Shown here: positions 34,640-41,874 of the stretch, in pieces
Numbering within the stretch: position 1 is the stretch's first letter
Layout of the letters: every line of letters starts with the position of its first letter
Origin: JBEVJK01 sp963791325
Lineage (GTDB): Bacteria; Pseudomonadota; Alphaproteobacteria; Rhizobiales; Rhizobiaceae
Direction: 5' to 3'
Length of the DNA stretch: 64,000 nt
Assembly (NCBI GenBank): GCA_963791325.1
Contig: CAWBRU010000021.1
Span: forward strand, 358,928 to 422,927
Translations under genes and position numbers: made by a program
The notes under the pieces: model-generated
What the model saw: only the letters and a program-made list of their open reading frames with translations
The model's database searches: none
What the model was told of the DNA's origin: nothing

Positions 34640-34984
34640 ATGGATTCCCTCAGCTCCGTCCTGTTTGCCATCGCGGACCCGACCCGACGGGGGCTGTTGG
34701 CGCGGCTCGCCGAGGGCGATGCCACGGTCGGCGAGCTGGCTGCGCCCTATCCGATGAGCCTCGCGGCAATCTCCAAGCACCTCAAGGTGCTTGAAGGCGC
34801 CGGCCTGATTTCGCGCGGCCGCGAGGCGCAGTGGCGCCCGTGCCACCTGGAGGCCGAGCCGCTGCAGGCGGTGGCCGATTGGGTGCAGGACTACCGGGCG
34901 TTCTGGGAGAAGAACCTCGACAGCCTCGGCGACTATCTCGACACCCTGCAACAGAAACCCTTGTACAAGAGGTCAGACAAATGA
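34640..34984 (+). CDS. ArsR-family transcriptional regulator
   Basis: A 114-residue winged-helix repressor: MDSLSSVLFAIADPTRRGLLARLAEGDATVGELAAPYPMSLAAISKHLKVLEGAGLISRGREAQWRPCHLEAEPLQAVADWV. There is no CxC metal-binding motif in the recognition helix region, so it belongs to the non-metal group that pairs with AHSA1 proteins. It is translationally coupled to the next gene (ATGA) and preceded by a clear promoter and palindromic operator. It probably represses its own operon. Confidence 0.92.
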   Translation: MDSLSSVLFAIADPTRRGLLARLAEGDATVGELAAPYPMSLAAISKHLKVLEGAGLISRGREAQWRPCHLEAEPLQAVADWVQDYRAFWEKNLDSLGDYLDTLQQKPLYKRSDK

Positions 34985-35463
34985 GCATCGACACGGAAAT
35001 CCCGGCAGACGAGCCGACCATCATCATGACCCGCATCTACGACGCTCCGCGCGACCTGGTCTGGGCAGTCTCGACCGAGCCGCGTCACATCCGCAAATGG
35101 TGGGGCGGGCCTGGGGTAACCAATCCGGTCTGCGAGATCGACCTGCGGCCGGGCGGACGCTGGGTGCATGCCATGCGGTTTCCCGATGGCCACGAGCTGC
35201 GGCTGGAATTCGAGTTCGTCGAGGTCGAGCCGCCCCTGCGCCTGGTCTGGCGCCAGCATGGCGATCGCGCTGAGCGGCCGAACGTCCTGTTCACGACGTC
35301 GCTTGAAGCCCTGTCCGAAGCGCGCACCCTGAGCAAGCTGGTCGTCCGCTTCGATTCGCACGCTGCGCGCGACGCCGCAATCGGCATGGGCTTCACCGCG
35401 CCGATCGAAGCCAGCCACCACCGTCTGGTCGAGTATCTGAAGATCACTCTGACTATCACTTGA
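34981..35463 (+). CDS. AHSA1/SRPBCC domain protein
   Basis: A 160-residue activator-of-Hsp90-type SRPBCC protein: IIMTRIYDAPRDLVWAVSTEPRHIRKWWGGPGVTNPVCEIDLRPGGRWVHAMRFPDGHELRLEFEFVEVEPPLRLVWRQHG. It starts in a four-base overlap with the ArsR gene, the standard arrangement of ArsR-AHSA1 pairs whose function is poorly known. The C-terminus (HHRLVEYLKITLTIT) departs from the usual WxxxLxxL ending but the fold region is complete. Confidence 0.88.
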   Translation: MSIDTEIPADEPTIIMTRIYDAPRDLVWAVSTEPRHIRKWWGGPGVTNPVCEIDLRPGGRWVHAMRFPDGHELRLEFEFVEVEPPLRLVWRQHGDRAERPNVLFTTSLEALSEARTLSKLVVRFDSHAARDAAIGMGFTAPIEASHHRLVEYLKITLTIT

Positions 35464-35467
35464 GGGC

Positions 35468-36412
35468 TCATGCGGGTGCCGCGGTGAACCGGTCGATCTC
35501 TGCAAGGTCGTCGGCGCTGAGTTGCCAGCTGATCGCCCGGGCGTTGTCGTCGATCTGCGCCTCGGACGTCGCCCCGGCGATCACGCTGGCCACTTGCGGC
35601 CGGCTGGCGAGCCAGGAAAAGGCCAGCTCGAGCAGCGTGTGGCCACGCGCTTTGGCGAAGCTCTCAAGGGCCTTGGCGACGCTGAGATTGCGTTCGTTGA
35701 GATAGGCATCGCGCAGGCCGCCGCCCGTGGCAAGACGGCTGCCTTCCGGCCGCCTGCCGTCATTGTATTTTCCGGTCAGCAGCCCGTTGGCCAGCGGGAA
35801 GTAGGGCAGCAGTCCCATGCCATAGCTTCGGGCAGCCGGCAGCAGATCGTTTTCGACGCTGCGGACCAGCAGGCTGTACTCGTCCTGGCAGGAGACGAAG
35901 GCCGGGGTGTTGATGGCTTTTGCGGTGAGCTGAGCCTCGACCATGCGCCAGGCCGGAAAGTTGGAGCAGCCGACATAGAGGACCTTGCCTTGGCGGATCA
36001 GGTCTTCGAGTGCGCGCAGCGTCTCCTCGATCGGCGTGCGCGGATCGGGGTCGTGCTGCTGATAGAGGTCGATATAGTCCGTTTTCAGCCGCGTCAGGCT
36101 GGCGTCGACGGCCGCCATGACGTAACGGCGCGACGCGCCCTGCCTTTCGCCGCTGTCGTCCATCGGCTTGGCGAATTTGGTGGCGAGCACGACGTCCTTG
36201 CGGCGGGGGCCGAGGGCATCGCCGAGCACGGTCTCGGATCCGCCCCGGCCGGCGTAGATGTCGGCGGTATCGAACAGGGTGATGCCGCGGTCGAGCGCCC
36301 GATGAATGACCTTGCGCGAGGTCTCGGGATCGGTGCGTTGGCCGAAATTGTTGCAGCCGAGGCCGACGGCGGAGACGCGCAGGCCGCTGCCGCCGAGGTT
36401 GCGAATTTCCAT
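35468..36412 (-). CDS. aldo/keto reductase
   Basis: A 314-residue AKR of the YajO/potassium-channel-beta-like group. The catalytic tetrad is visible: Asp in LFDTADIYAGRG with Tyr in the same motif, Lys in VVLATKFAKPM and His in YIDLYQQHDPD. The C-terminal half has the NADPH-binding AFSWLASRPQVASVIAGAT. The product reduces carbonyl compounds with NADPH. It is convergent with the AHSA1 gene, four bases apart. The start ATG is preserved in a good N-terminus (MEIRNLGGSGLRVSAVGLGCNNFG). Confidence 0.9.
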   Translation of the reverse strand: MEIRNLGGSGLRVSAVGLGCNNFGQRTDPETSRKVIHRALDRGITLFDTADIYAGRGGSETVLGDALGPRRKDVVLATKFAKPMDDSGERQGASRRYVMAAVDASLTRLKTDYIDLYQQHDPDPRTPIEETLRALEDLIRQGKVLYVGCSNFPAWRMVEAQLTAKAINTPAFVSCQDEYSLLVRSVENDLLPAARSYGMGLLPYFPLANGLLTGKYNDGRRPEGSRLATGGGLRDAYLNERNLSVAKALESFAKARGHTLLELAFSWLASRPQVASVIAGATSEAQIDDNARAISWQLSADDLAEIDRFTAAPA

Positions 36413-36544
36413 GTTCAGATCCTCTTCTTTCGGGGGCTCGTGCTGCCGATCCGCAACCGAGCATCGGCATCGCGCAACGGCCGGCGGACGATCGGGCCGA
36501 CAGCAATGTGGCGCGCTTGGCCGGGGTCAGCAAGGGCAGGTCCA

Positions 36545-36631
36545 GAGCATGATCCGGAAAAGTGGACGCCGGTTTTTCCTCGCGCAAACGCGCAACGCGT
36601 TTGTCGCGGAGATTATGCTCAATCAAAGGAT
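36545..36631 (+). repeat. RIME-like repeat in the 36.4-36.75 kb gap
   Basis: It begins GAGCATGATCCGGAAAAGTG and ends in GATTATGCTCAATCAAAGG, an inverted-repeat element of a type widespread in Rhizobiales. It is related in style to, but distinct from, the AGAGCAATTCC family in this window. The rest of the 340-bp gap holds no gene. Confidence 0.65.
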
Positions 36632-36756
36632 GAGAGCGGGTTCGCTGCCGGCCATTGCCTTTTGGGCAACGCGCACGTTTCAAGATTGATATGGCATTCT
36701 TGCACGCGCAAGGCGACCATGCGCTGATCGGTAGTCCCGTCGAGAGAGGCATCCAA

Positions 36757-38127
36757 ATGTACGCGCCAGCATCCGATGCACCTGAGTTTTGGGAACTCGT
36801 CCTGCCGCGCAGCGAGCGGCGTTCGTGGCAAACTGTCGGCCGCGTTGCGCAAAGCCGCGAGGCCGATCTCGGCCGTCGTCTTGCCCGGGTGCTCGGCAAG
36901 GGCTGGCGGCCGGCTCACGCGGGAGCCGACGCAGTCAAGATCGACGGCCGTAGAGGAGGCGCGGCCGGCGCCCGTATCCTCGGCGTCGCCCGGCCCGGAT
37001 CCGTTGACCAGCTGGCTGAAACAGCCGCGCTCTGCTCGAAAGAAAACATCGCCCTCCGCTACCTGCCGCAGCACCTCACCGCAGGCGACGTACCGGCGCA
37101 GGCTGGCGGGCCGGCGATTGTTCTGTCGCTCGCACGGATGAGCCGCATCGACAGCATCGACCCGATCGCAATGACCGTCAGGGTCGAGGCCGGCGCAACA
37201 CTGCGGGCGGTCCAGGAGGCTCTGGCCGGAGAAGGCTTTGCTTTGGCTATGCCGGAAGGGTCGGACGATGGGCTCCAGATCGGCGAACTGTTGACGCGCA
37301 GCGCCGGCGCAGCGTCGCGCAAGATGCGTGCGCTGGTGGTGGCAAGCGACATCGTGCTCGCCGACGGCCGCGTCTCAGCCGGATGCGGCACAGCGCCGAG
37401 CGACCGCGCGGCGGATGCGCTGGTTCATCTCGCCTGCGGCGCGGATAGCTCGCTCGGCCTCGTCGGCCGGGTGGTGTTGCGGGTTGTGCCGGAACCGGTG
37501 GCGGCGCTGTCGTCCGTGCTGGTCATGGCGGACCTGGCGAGCGCGCTCAAGGTGGCGGCCCTGCTGCGCAGGGGCGCTGCCGACTTCCTGCGCACGCTCA
37601 ACTATTTCGCCGGCGACTGCCTGGCGACGGCGATCCCCGCCGTGGGCGGGCAAGGTGGTCGGCGGGGTGGAGCCGGGCTGGTTGTTGCGCTGAGCACGTC
37701 GGCCGAAAATATGGACCTTGCCGGGGCTCTCTCCACGGTTCTGTCGGTCGCAATTGCCGATCGGGCGATCCGCGAGAGCCGTATCGGAAGTCGCGCCGTG
37801 CCCGTCGTGCAGCGGCTTCGCGCCTTGGGCAGCAGCGCGCCCGACGAACTTGGCCTCGCGCACAAGCTCGCACTGCCGTTTTCGCGGGTCGTCCCGTTTG
37901 TAGCCGAGGCGAGTGCTGCGGTGCAGGCTGTGCTCCCCGGAACGCAGGTCTTGCCCTATGGCTGCGTCGGTGAGGATCGCCTGCGCTTCGACCTGATGCC
38001 GCCTGCCGGGCGGGACGGCTTCGATGGCCGCGAGGCGCTCTTGACCGAAGCCATTGCACAGGCGGCCGAGCGCCATCGCGGCCGGCTGATCGCAGGCAGC
38101 GCGAGCGATGGGGGAAACGCCGGCTAA
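36757..38127 (+). CDS. degenerate FAD-linked oxidase paralogue
   Basis: The ATG at 36757 follows GAGAGAGG; the open frame can be extended about 34 codons using weak starts. The 456-residue product aligns with the intact FAD-linked oxidase encoded 3.7 kb downstream. Compare VARPGSVDQLAETAALC with VARPKSVDQLRAVVELC, LSLARMSRIDSIDP with LSLGRMNRILAIDP, and RRGAADFLRTLNYF with RSRAADFLTSLSFF. However, the pyrophosphate-binding PQGGNTGLNGG is replaced by PQHLTAGDVPAQ, GGLISTNAG by GELLTRSAG and GTLGIVT by SSLGLVG. The protein stops at GRLIAGSASDGGNAG, losing the last about 45 residues of the C-terminal domain. FAD binding is doubtful. The frame is fully open, so it may be expressed. Confidence 0.75.
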   Translation: MYAPASDAPEFWELVLPRSERRSWQTVGRVAQSREADLGRRLARVLGKGWRPAHAGADAVKIDGRRGGAAGARILGVARPGSVDQLAETAALCSKENIALRYLPQHLTAGDVPAQAGGPAIVLSLARMSRIDSIDPIAMTVRVEAGATLRAVQEALAGEGFALAMPEGSDDGLQIGELLTRSAGAASRKMRALVVASDIVLADGRVSAGCGTAPSDRAADALVHLACGADSSLGLVGRVVLRVVPEPVAALSSVLVMADLASALKVAALLRRGAADFLRTLNYFAGDCLATAIPAVGGQGGRRGGAGLVVALSTSAENMDLAGALSTVLSVAIADRAIRESRIGSRAVPVVQRLRALGSSAPDELGLAHKLALPFSRVVPFVAEASAAVQAVLPGTQVLPYGCVGEDRLRFDLMPPAGRDGFDGREALLTEAIAQAAERHRGRLIAGSASDGGNAG

Positions 38128-38180
38128 AGCAATTCCAGGAGAAGTAGAAACCGGTCCTCCGTCCGGAATTGCGGTAAACT
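38125..38180 (+). repeat. dispersed intergenic repeat, copy 4 (short)
   Basis: It starts at the TAA stop of the degenerate oxidase gene (TAAAGCAATTCCAGGAGAAG) and runs through CCTCCGTCCGGAATTGCGG. It lies between convergent genes. Confidence 0.7.
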
Positions 38181-38191
38181 ACCGGGAGGTT

Positions 38192-38920
38192 CTAGCGGTT
38201 GGCGGTAGCTTTGGTCTTCGCCTTCTTGGCGCCTGCCGCGGGACGCGCCGGCGTCTTCCTGCGGGTCTTGCGCGGCAGTTCCGTCAATGCGCGGATGCCG
38301 GAGGACAACAGCTGGAAGGTGATCCGATAGCTTTGGTCCAGGCCGGCGGCATGGCTGTTGCCGGCGAGGCGGTTGGCGCGCTCGGTGCGCACCAGCATCT
38401 GGGTGCCCAGTGCGATCGCATATTGGTAGGCCCAGACCGCGTTGATGCGGCCGAGCGCCGGCAGGCTCTTCTCGAAGGCGAGGCTGAACCGGCGGCCGAG
38501 TTCATCGAACAGGTCGGCAGCCATGCGGCGCGAGCGCTCGTCGGCGCCGGAGACCAACTGGTTGGCGAGCAAGGCGTAGTGGCGGGCACCGACCGGGTCG
38601 GCCTGGGCGAATTCATAGAGCGGACGCATCAGCGCATCCAGCACGCCGTCGGGCGTCAATGTCTTGGGATTGGCGAGTGCGGCGTCAAGCAGTTCGAGGC
38701 GCCTGGCAACCAACTGTCCCGCGCGCGTCGTCAAGATCTTCTCGTGCAGCTGTTCCTTGCTGCCGAAATGGTAGTGGATCATCGCCAGGTTGACGTCGGC
38801 TTCCTCGGCGATGGCCCGGGTGGTCGCGCCATGAAACCCGTAGACCGCGAACACCGTTTCCGCCGCCTCCAGGATCGCCGTCTTGACGTCTCGGCTCTGC
38901 TCCGCCTCTCGATCTACCAT
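38192..38920 (-). CDS. TetR-family transcriptional regulator
   Basis: A 242-residue regulator from the ATG at 38920 (a GTG five codons upstream is possible). The N-terminal helix-turn-helix is AILEAAETVFAVYGFHGATTRAIAEEADVNLAMIHYHFGSKEQLHEKIL, followed by a helical ligand domain and a Lys/Arg/Ala-rich tail (RKTRRKTPARPAAGAKKAKTKATANR). The basic tail is longer than usual and may add non-specific DNA contact. It is convergent with the degenerate oxidase gene. Its target is unknown. Confidence 0.88.
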   Translation of the reverse strand: MVDREAEQSRDVKTAILEAAETVFAVYGFHGATTRAIAEEADVNLAMIHYHFGSKEQLHEKILTTRAGQLVARRLELLDAALANPKTLTPDGVLDALMRPLYEFAQADPVGARHYALLANQLVSGADERSRRMAADLFDELGRRFSLAFEKSLPALGRINAVWAYQYAIALGTQMLVRTERANRLAGNSHAAGLDQSYRITFQLLSSGIRALTELPRKTRRKTPARPAAGAKKAKTKATANR

Positions 38921-39328
38921 GCGTGCCCCGTACACTCGACTATCCTTCTAGCAACGCCGCCAATGCGAGCAGGACATGAAACCTTCTGCACCCGACGGCC
39001 CCGACTGTCTTTTCCAGTATCTGACCGCGACGAATCCTGACGTAACGGAATCAGAAGCCGACCAATCGAGAGATCTCTCAACCACATAAATATTCGACCA
39101 GCACTGTCAAGTTGATGTGGAGAAAATAACTGCCGCCGGCGCCGGACCGCCGGTTGCAATAGTCCGAAAAGCACGTGACAAAACGCGATGCACTCATGTT
39201 TCGGCGCGGCTTGCTAGGGCGGGCATTTTCCATCGGATCCCAGCTCCCGTTTCAGAATAAACCTCGTTAACGGCTTGTCAATCGATTTGGTCATATGACC
39301 TTGCAGCAGACTTTTTGCCGAGAAATTC
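38921..39328 (-). promoter_or_regulatory. intergenic region with promoters toward the TetR gene
   Basis: No gene is supported. On the minus strand TTGACA (39281-39276) and TATTCT (39259-39254) are 16 bases apart. A second TTGACA with TATGTG 16 bases on lies near 39.1 kb. On the plus strand the recurring motif TCGATTTGGTCATATGAC (39282-39299) overlaps the first minus-strand -35 box and ends 29 bases before the VWA-protein gene. Confidence 0.5.
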
Positions 39329-40594
39329 ATGCAGCGATTCTGGCGCGACGATCGGGGTACTTACGCCGTCATGGCGGGCATCGTTACCTTGCCGCTGCTG
39401 CTCGGCGTGGGCACCGCGGTCGACTACAGCGTCGGCGTACTCAACCAGAAGGAGTTGCAGAGCGTGCTCGACTCGGCGGTCTTGGCCGGCGCCCTGCAGC
39501 TGGGCGCCGGCAACGGCGCGGCGAGCGATGCCGCCGCGACCTATTTCAATGCCAACGTCCCCGGCAAGCTCACCGGCGACGCCGGCCAGGTGCCGACGAC
39601 CAAGTTTTGGGTCGACGGCACCACCCTCTATGGCACGGCTGCCTATCAGGTGCCGACCAGCTTCATGCGGTTGGCCACCATCTCGAGCCTTCCGGTGGGC
39701 GCGACATCGGGTGCCGTGATGGGCACCAAGGGAATCGAACTCGCGCTCGTCCTCGACGTCAGCAGTTCGATGGAAGACAACAACAAGATCGGCTCGTTGC
39801 AGGCTGCCGCCAGCGCGCTGGTCAATATCATCTACAGCGACCACCCGGACACGACGGGTGGGGTGACCACACGTGCGAACACCTATATCAGCATAGTGCC
39901 GTTCGATGGCCGCGTGAACACGCAGAAATACAATGCCAATTGGCTCAACGCCAATCCCCCGGCGAGATGCACCGAGCCGCGTGCGGTGAACGTCGCAAAC
40001 GATGCGCCACCTTCGGTCGAAACCTTCACGCCGACGCCTCCCCAGATGCTGGTCAACACCTGCCAGTCGGCGAGTGCGGTCTTCGGTACGACGGACAAGG
40101 AGACGGCCTTGCGGTGGATTGCGGCCTTGGCGACAAATGGCAAGGTCCCGGGCCATGGCACCGCGATCTGGGAAGGCGCGGCGTGGGGCTTCCGGCTGCT
40201 GTCGCCCAAATGGCAGAACTTCTGGCCGACGATGCCAAGCGGCGTTCGAGTGCCGATGGACTACGACAAGACGCCCGGCAAGGTCGCCGTAATCATCTCC
40301 GACGGCAACAACGATCCGAATGCGTATGGGGAGCCCAATTTGAGCCAGCTGGAAGCCGATCTGCGCACCCGCACGACTTGCAGCAACATGAAGGCGGCCG
40401 GCATCGAGGTCTATACGATCGGGCTCGACAGGCCGGACGTGTCCCAGTCGATTCTAGGCCTGTGCGCCTCGGACGCTCAGCACTACTTCAACCCCAGCTC
40501 CAATACCGGCGCCTCCGGGAGTGATCAGCTTGCAGTTGCCTTCAAGACCATCGCCCAGCGGCTGATCGTCGGCAATCCGCGCTTGGTGATGTAG
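39329..40594 (+). CDS. TadG-like pilus-assembly protein with VWA domain
   Basis: A 421-residue protein beginning MQRFWRDDRGTYAVMAGIVTLPLLLGVGTAVDYS. This is the TadE/TadG-type N-terminal membrane segment that is exported with the bulk outside. A von Willebrand A domain follows, with the MIDAS motif DVSSS (in LALVLDVSSSMEDNNKIG) and a second metal-site segment VAVIISDGNNDPN. Such proteins belong to Flp/Tad pilus systems, but no other tad gene is in this window, so it is an orphan here. Several cysteines (CTEP, CQSA, CSNM, LCASD) could form disulphides outside the cytoplasm. Confidence 0.85.
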   Translation: MQRFWRDDRGTYAVMAGIVTLPLLLGVGTAVDYSVGVLNQKELQSVLDSAVLAGALQLGAGNGAASDAAATYFNANVPGKLTGDAGQVPTTKFWVDGTTLYGTAAYQVPTSFMRLATISSLPVGATSGAVMGTKGIELALVLDVSSSMEDNNKIGSLQAAASALVNIIYSDHPDTTGGVTTRANTYISIVPFDGRVNTQKYNANWLNANPPARCTEPRAVNVANDAPPSVETFTPTPPQMLVNTCQSASAVFGTTDKETALRWIAALATNGKVPGHGTAIWEGAAWGFRLLSPKWQNFWPTMPSGVRVPMDYDKTPGKVAVIISDGNNDPNAYGEPNLSQLEADLRTRTTCSNMKAAGIEVYTIGLDRPDVSQSILGLCASDAQHYFNPSSNTGASGSDQLAVAFKTIAQRLIVGNPRLVM

Positions 40595-40636
40595 ACCGCA
40601 CGCTTCACGCAGCGGAGTCGCCGGCTTGAAACTTGG

Positions 40637-40675
40637 TTGACATGGAAACCATTGCAATATAGTTTCCTTGGAAAC
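40637..40675 (+). promoter_or_regulatory. promoter and palindromic operator of the MarR gene
   Basis: TTGACA (40637-40642) is followed after a short 15-base spacer by TATAGT (40658-40663). GTTTCCTTGGAAAC (40662-40675) is an inverted repeat with a TT centre overlapping the -10 box. A further GGAAACC at 40644-40650 lies inside the spacer. The layout suggests autorepression by the MarR protein. Confidence 0.6.
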
Positions 40676-40692
40676 CAGGAGATTGCGAGCTG

Positions 40693-41151
40693 ATGCCCAA
40701 GCTCGACCGGGTAAGCGGGTTGAAGGATCATCTCGGCTACTGGCTGAGATATGTGTCCAACCAGGTCTCGGCAGCCTTCGCGCGCCGCCTCGAGGGGTTT
40801 GATGTGTCGGTCGCGGAATGGGTTGTCCTGCGCAATCTCTACGACCAGCCGCTGGCTCCAAGCGATTTGGCGCAGCGCATGGGCATGACCCGCGGCGGCA
40901 TCTCGAAGCTTGCCGACCGTCTCGCCGGAAAGCAATTGGTCACGCGTGAAGCCGCTGCAGGCGACCGCCGCTTCCAGTGTCTGGTGCTGAGCGAAGCCGG
41001 GCGGCAGCTGGTGCCGGAGCTGGCGCGGCTGGCCGACCGCAACGATGCCGAGTTCTTCGGTGAGCTGAGCGCGGCGGAACGGCAGACGATCAGGGCTGCC
41101 ATGGAAGTCATCGTGCGGGAGCGCAAGTTGATTGCGGTTCCGGTCGACTAA
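40693..41151 (+). CDS. MarR-family transcriptional regulator
   Basis: A 152-residue winged-helix protein: LKDHLGYWLRYVSNQVSAAFARRLEGFDVSVAEWVVLRNLYDQPLAPSDLAQRMGMTRGGISKLADRLAGKQLVTREAAAGDRRFQCLVLSEAGRQLVPELARLADRNDAEFF. The wing with DRR is intact. Ligand unknown. A palindromic site over its promoter suggests autoregulation, and it may also control the DUF1398 gene downstream. Confidence 0.92.
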   Translation: MPKLDRVSGLKDHLGYWLRYVSNQVSAAFARRLEGFDVSVAEWVVLRNLYDQPLAPSDLAQRMGMTRGGISKLADRLAGKQLVTREAAAGDRRFQCLVLSEAGRQLVPELARLADRNDAEFFGELSAAERQTIRAAMEVIVRERKLIAVPVD

Positions 41152-41215
41152 GGCAAGTCCAGGGAAAAGGAGAGACGTTTCCCGCCCGGAATTGCGCAAA
41201 ACAAAGATTGAGAGT
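41149..41215 (+). repeat. dispersed intergenic repeat, copy 5
   Basis: It starts at the TAA stop of the MarR gene (TAAGGCAAGTCCAGGGAAAA) and continues through CCCGCCCGGAATTGCGC and AAACAAAGATTGAGAG. Confidence 0.7.
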
Positions 41216-41328
41216 GGAGCCCCGGTCGAAGAGACGCCGATCCGCCTACGGGGTAAACGAGGACGAGAGGAACCGCCGCAGCGGGGCGGCCGGACGTCCT
41301 CGCCTGGAACACAGCAAGGAGAACTGCC

Positions 41329-41733
41329 ATGCAAGCTCACATCAAGGATGTCGTGCGCGAGATGACCGTCGCCTCGGACGAGGACCGCATCACCTTCCCC
41401 GAAGTGGTGCAGGCGCTGGCCAAGGCCGGGGTCGAGCGCTACCACGCCGATCTGGTGGTCGCGACTCGCACCTATTTCATGCCCGACGGGGCATTCGAAG
41501 TTGTCGAAAGCCGGGTTCCTTCGGGCGCCGCGCCGGCGGATCTCGACCTGGCGGCGGTCGCCGATGCCGTTGCTGCCATCCAGAGCGGCGCCATCCAGTA
41601 CCGGGAGTTCTGCGCGCGGATCACCGCGGCCGGCTGTGTCGGCTATCTCGTCAGCCTGATCGGCCGCCGGGTGATCTACTATGGCCGCACCGGCGACAGC
41701 CACACCGAATGGTTTCCCGGCGCACAGAGGTGA
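41329..41733 (+). CDS. DUF1398-like protein
   Basis: A 134-residue protein starting after AAGGAGAACTGCC: MQAHIKDVVREMTVASDEDRITFPEVVQALAKAGVERYHADLVVATRTYFMPDGAFEVV, then IQSGAIQYREFCARITAAGCVGYLVSLIGRRVIYYGRTGDSHTEWFPGAQ. The pattern (YHADLxxxxxTYY and the C-terminal GRxVxYxGRTGDxHxExFP) fits the DUF1398/YbcV-like family of unknown function. It is soluble. Possibly transcribed with or after the MarR gene. Confidence 0.75.
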   Translation: MQAHIKDVVREMTVASDEDRITFPEVVQALAKAGVERYHADLVVATRTYFMPDGAFEVVESRVPSGAAPADLDLAAVADAVAAIQSGAIQYREFCARITAAGCVGYLVSLIGRRVIYYGRTGDSHTEWFPGAQR

Positions 41734-41773
41734 GACGCCGCCGCCGTCCGCCCTCGCCGCTGTGACATTTTTG

Positions 41774-41811
41774 TTGACAACTTTTGGTCGACTGACCTAA
41801 TCATACGATTG
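41774..41811 (+). promoter_or_regulatory. promoter with recurring motif ahead of the FAD-linked oxidase
   Basis: TTGACA (41774-41779) and TAATCA (41798-41803) are 18 bases apart. The -10 lies inside a copy of the recurring motif, CTGACCTAATCATACGAT (41792-41809). Transcription would start near 41810, which favours the ATG at 41875 over the one at 41815 for the downstream gene. Confidence 0.5.
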
Positions 41812-41874
41812 GGAATGAAGGTTCTCAAGCGTCTCTGTGGCGCTTTGAGATGGGCAAAGGCGGGCAGCTTCGGC

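Noticed and set aside
36545..36631. Treating the GAGCATGATCCGG element as another copy of the AGAGCAATTCC repeat
   Set aside because: Only the style (CGGAAAAG...CCGG) is shared; the ends and the centre differ, so it is listed as a separate RIME-like element.
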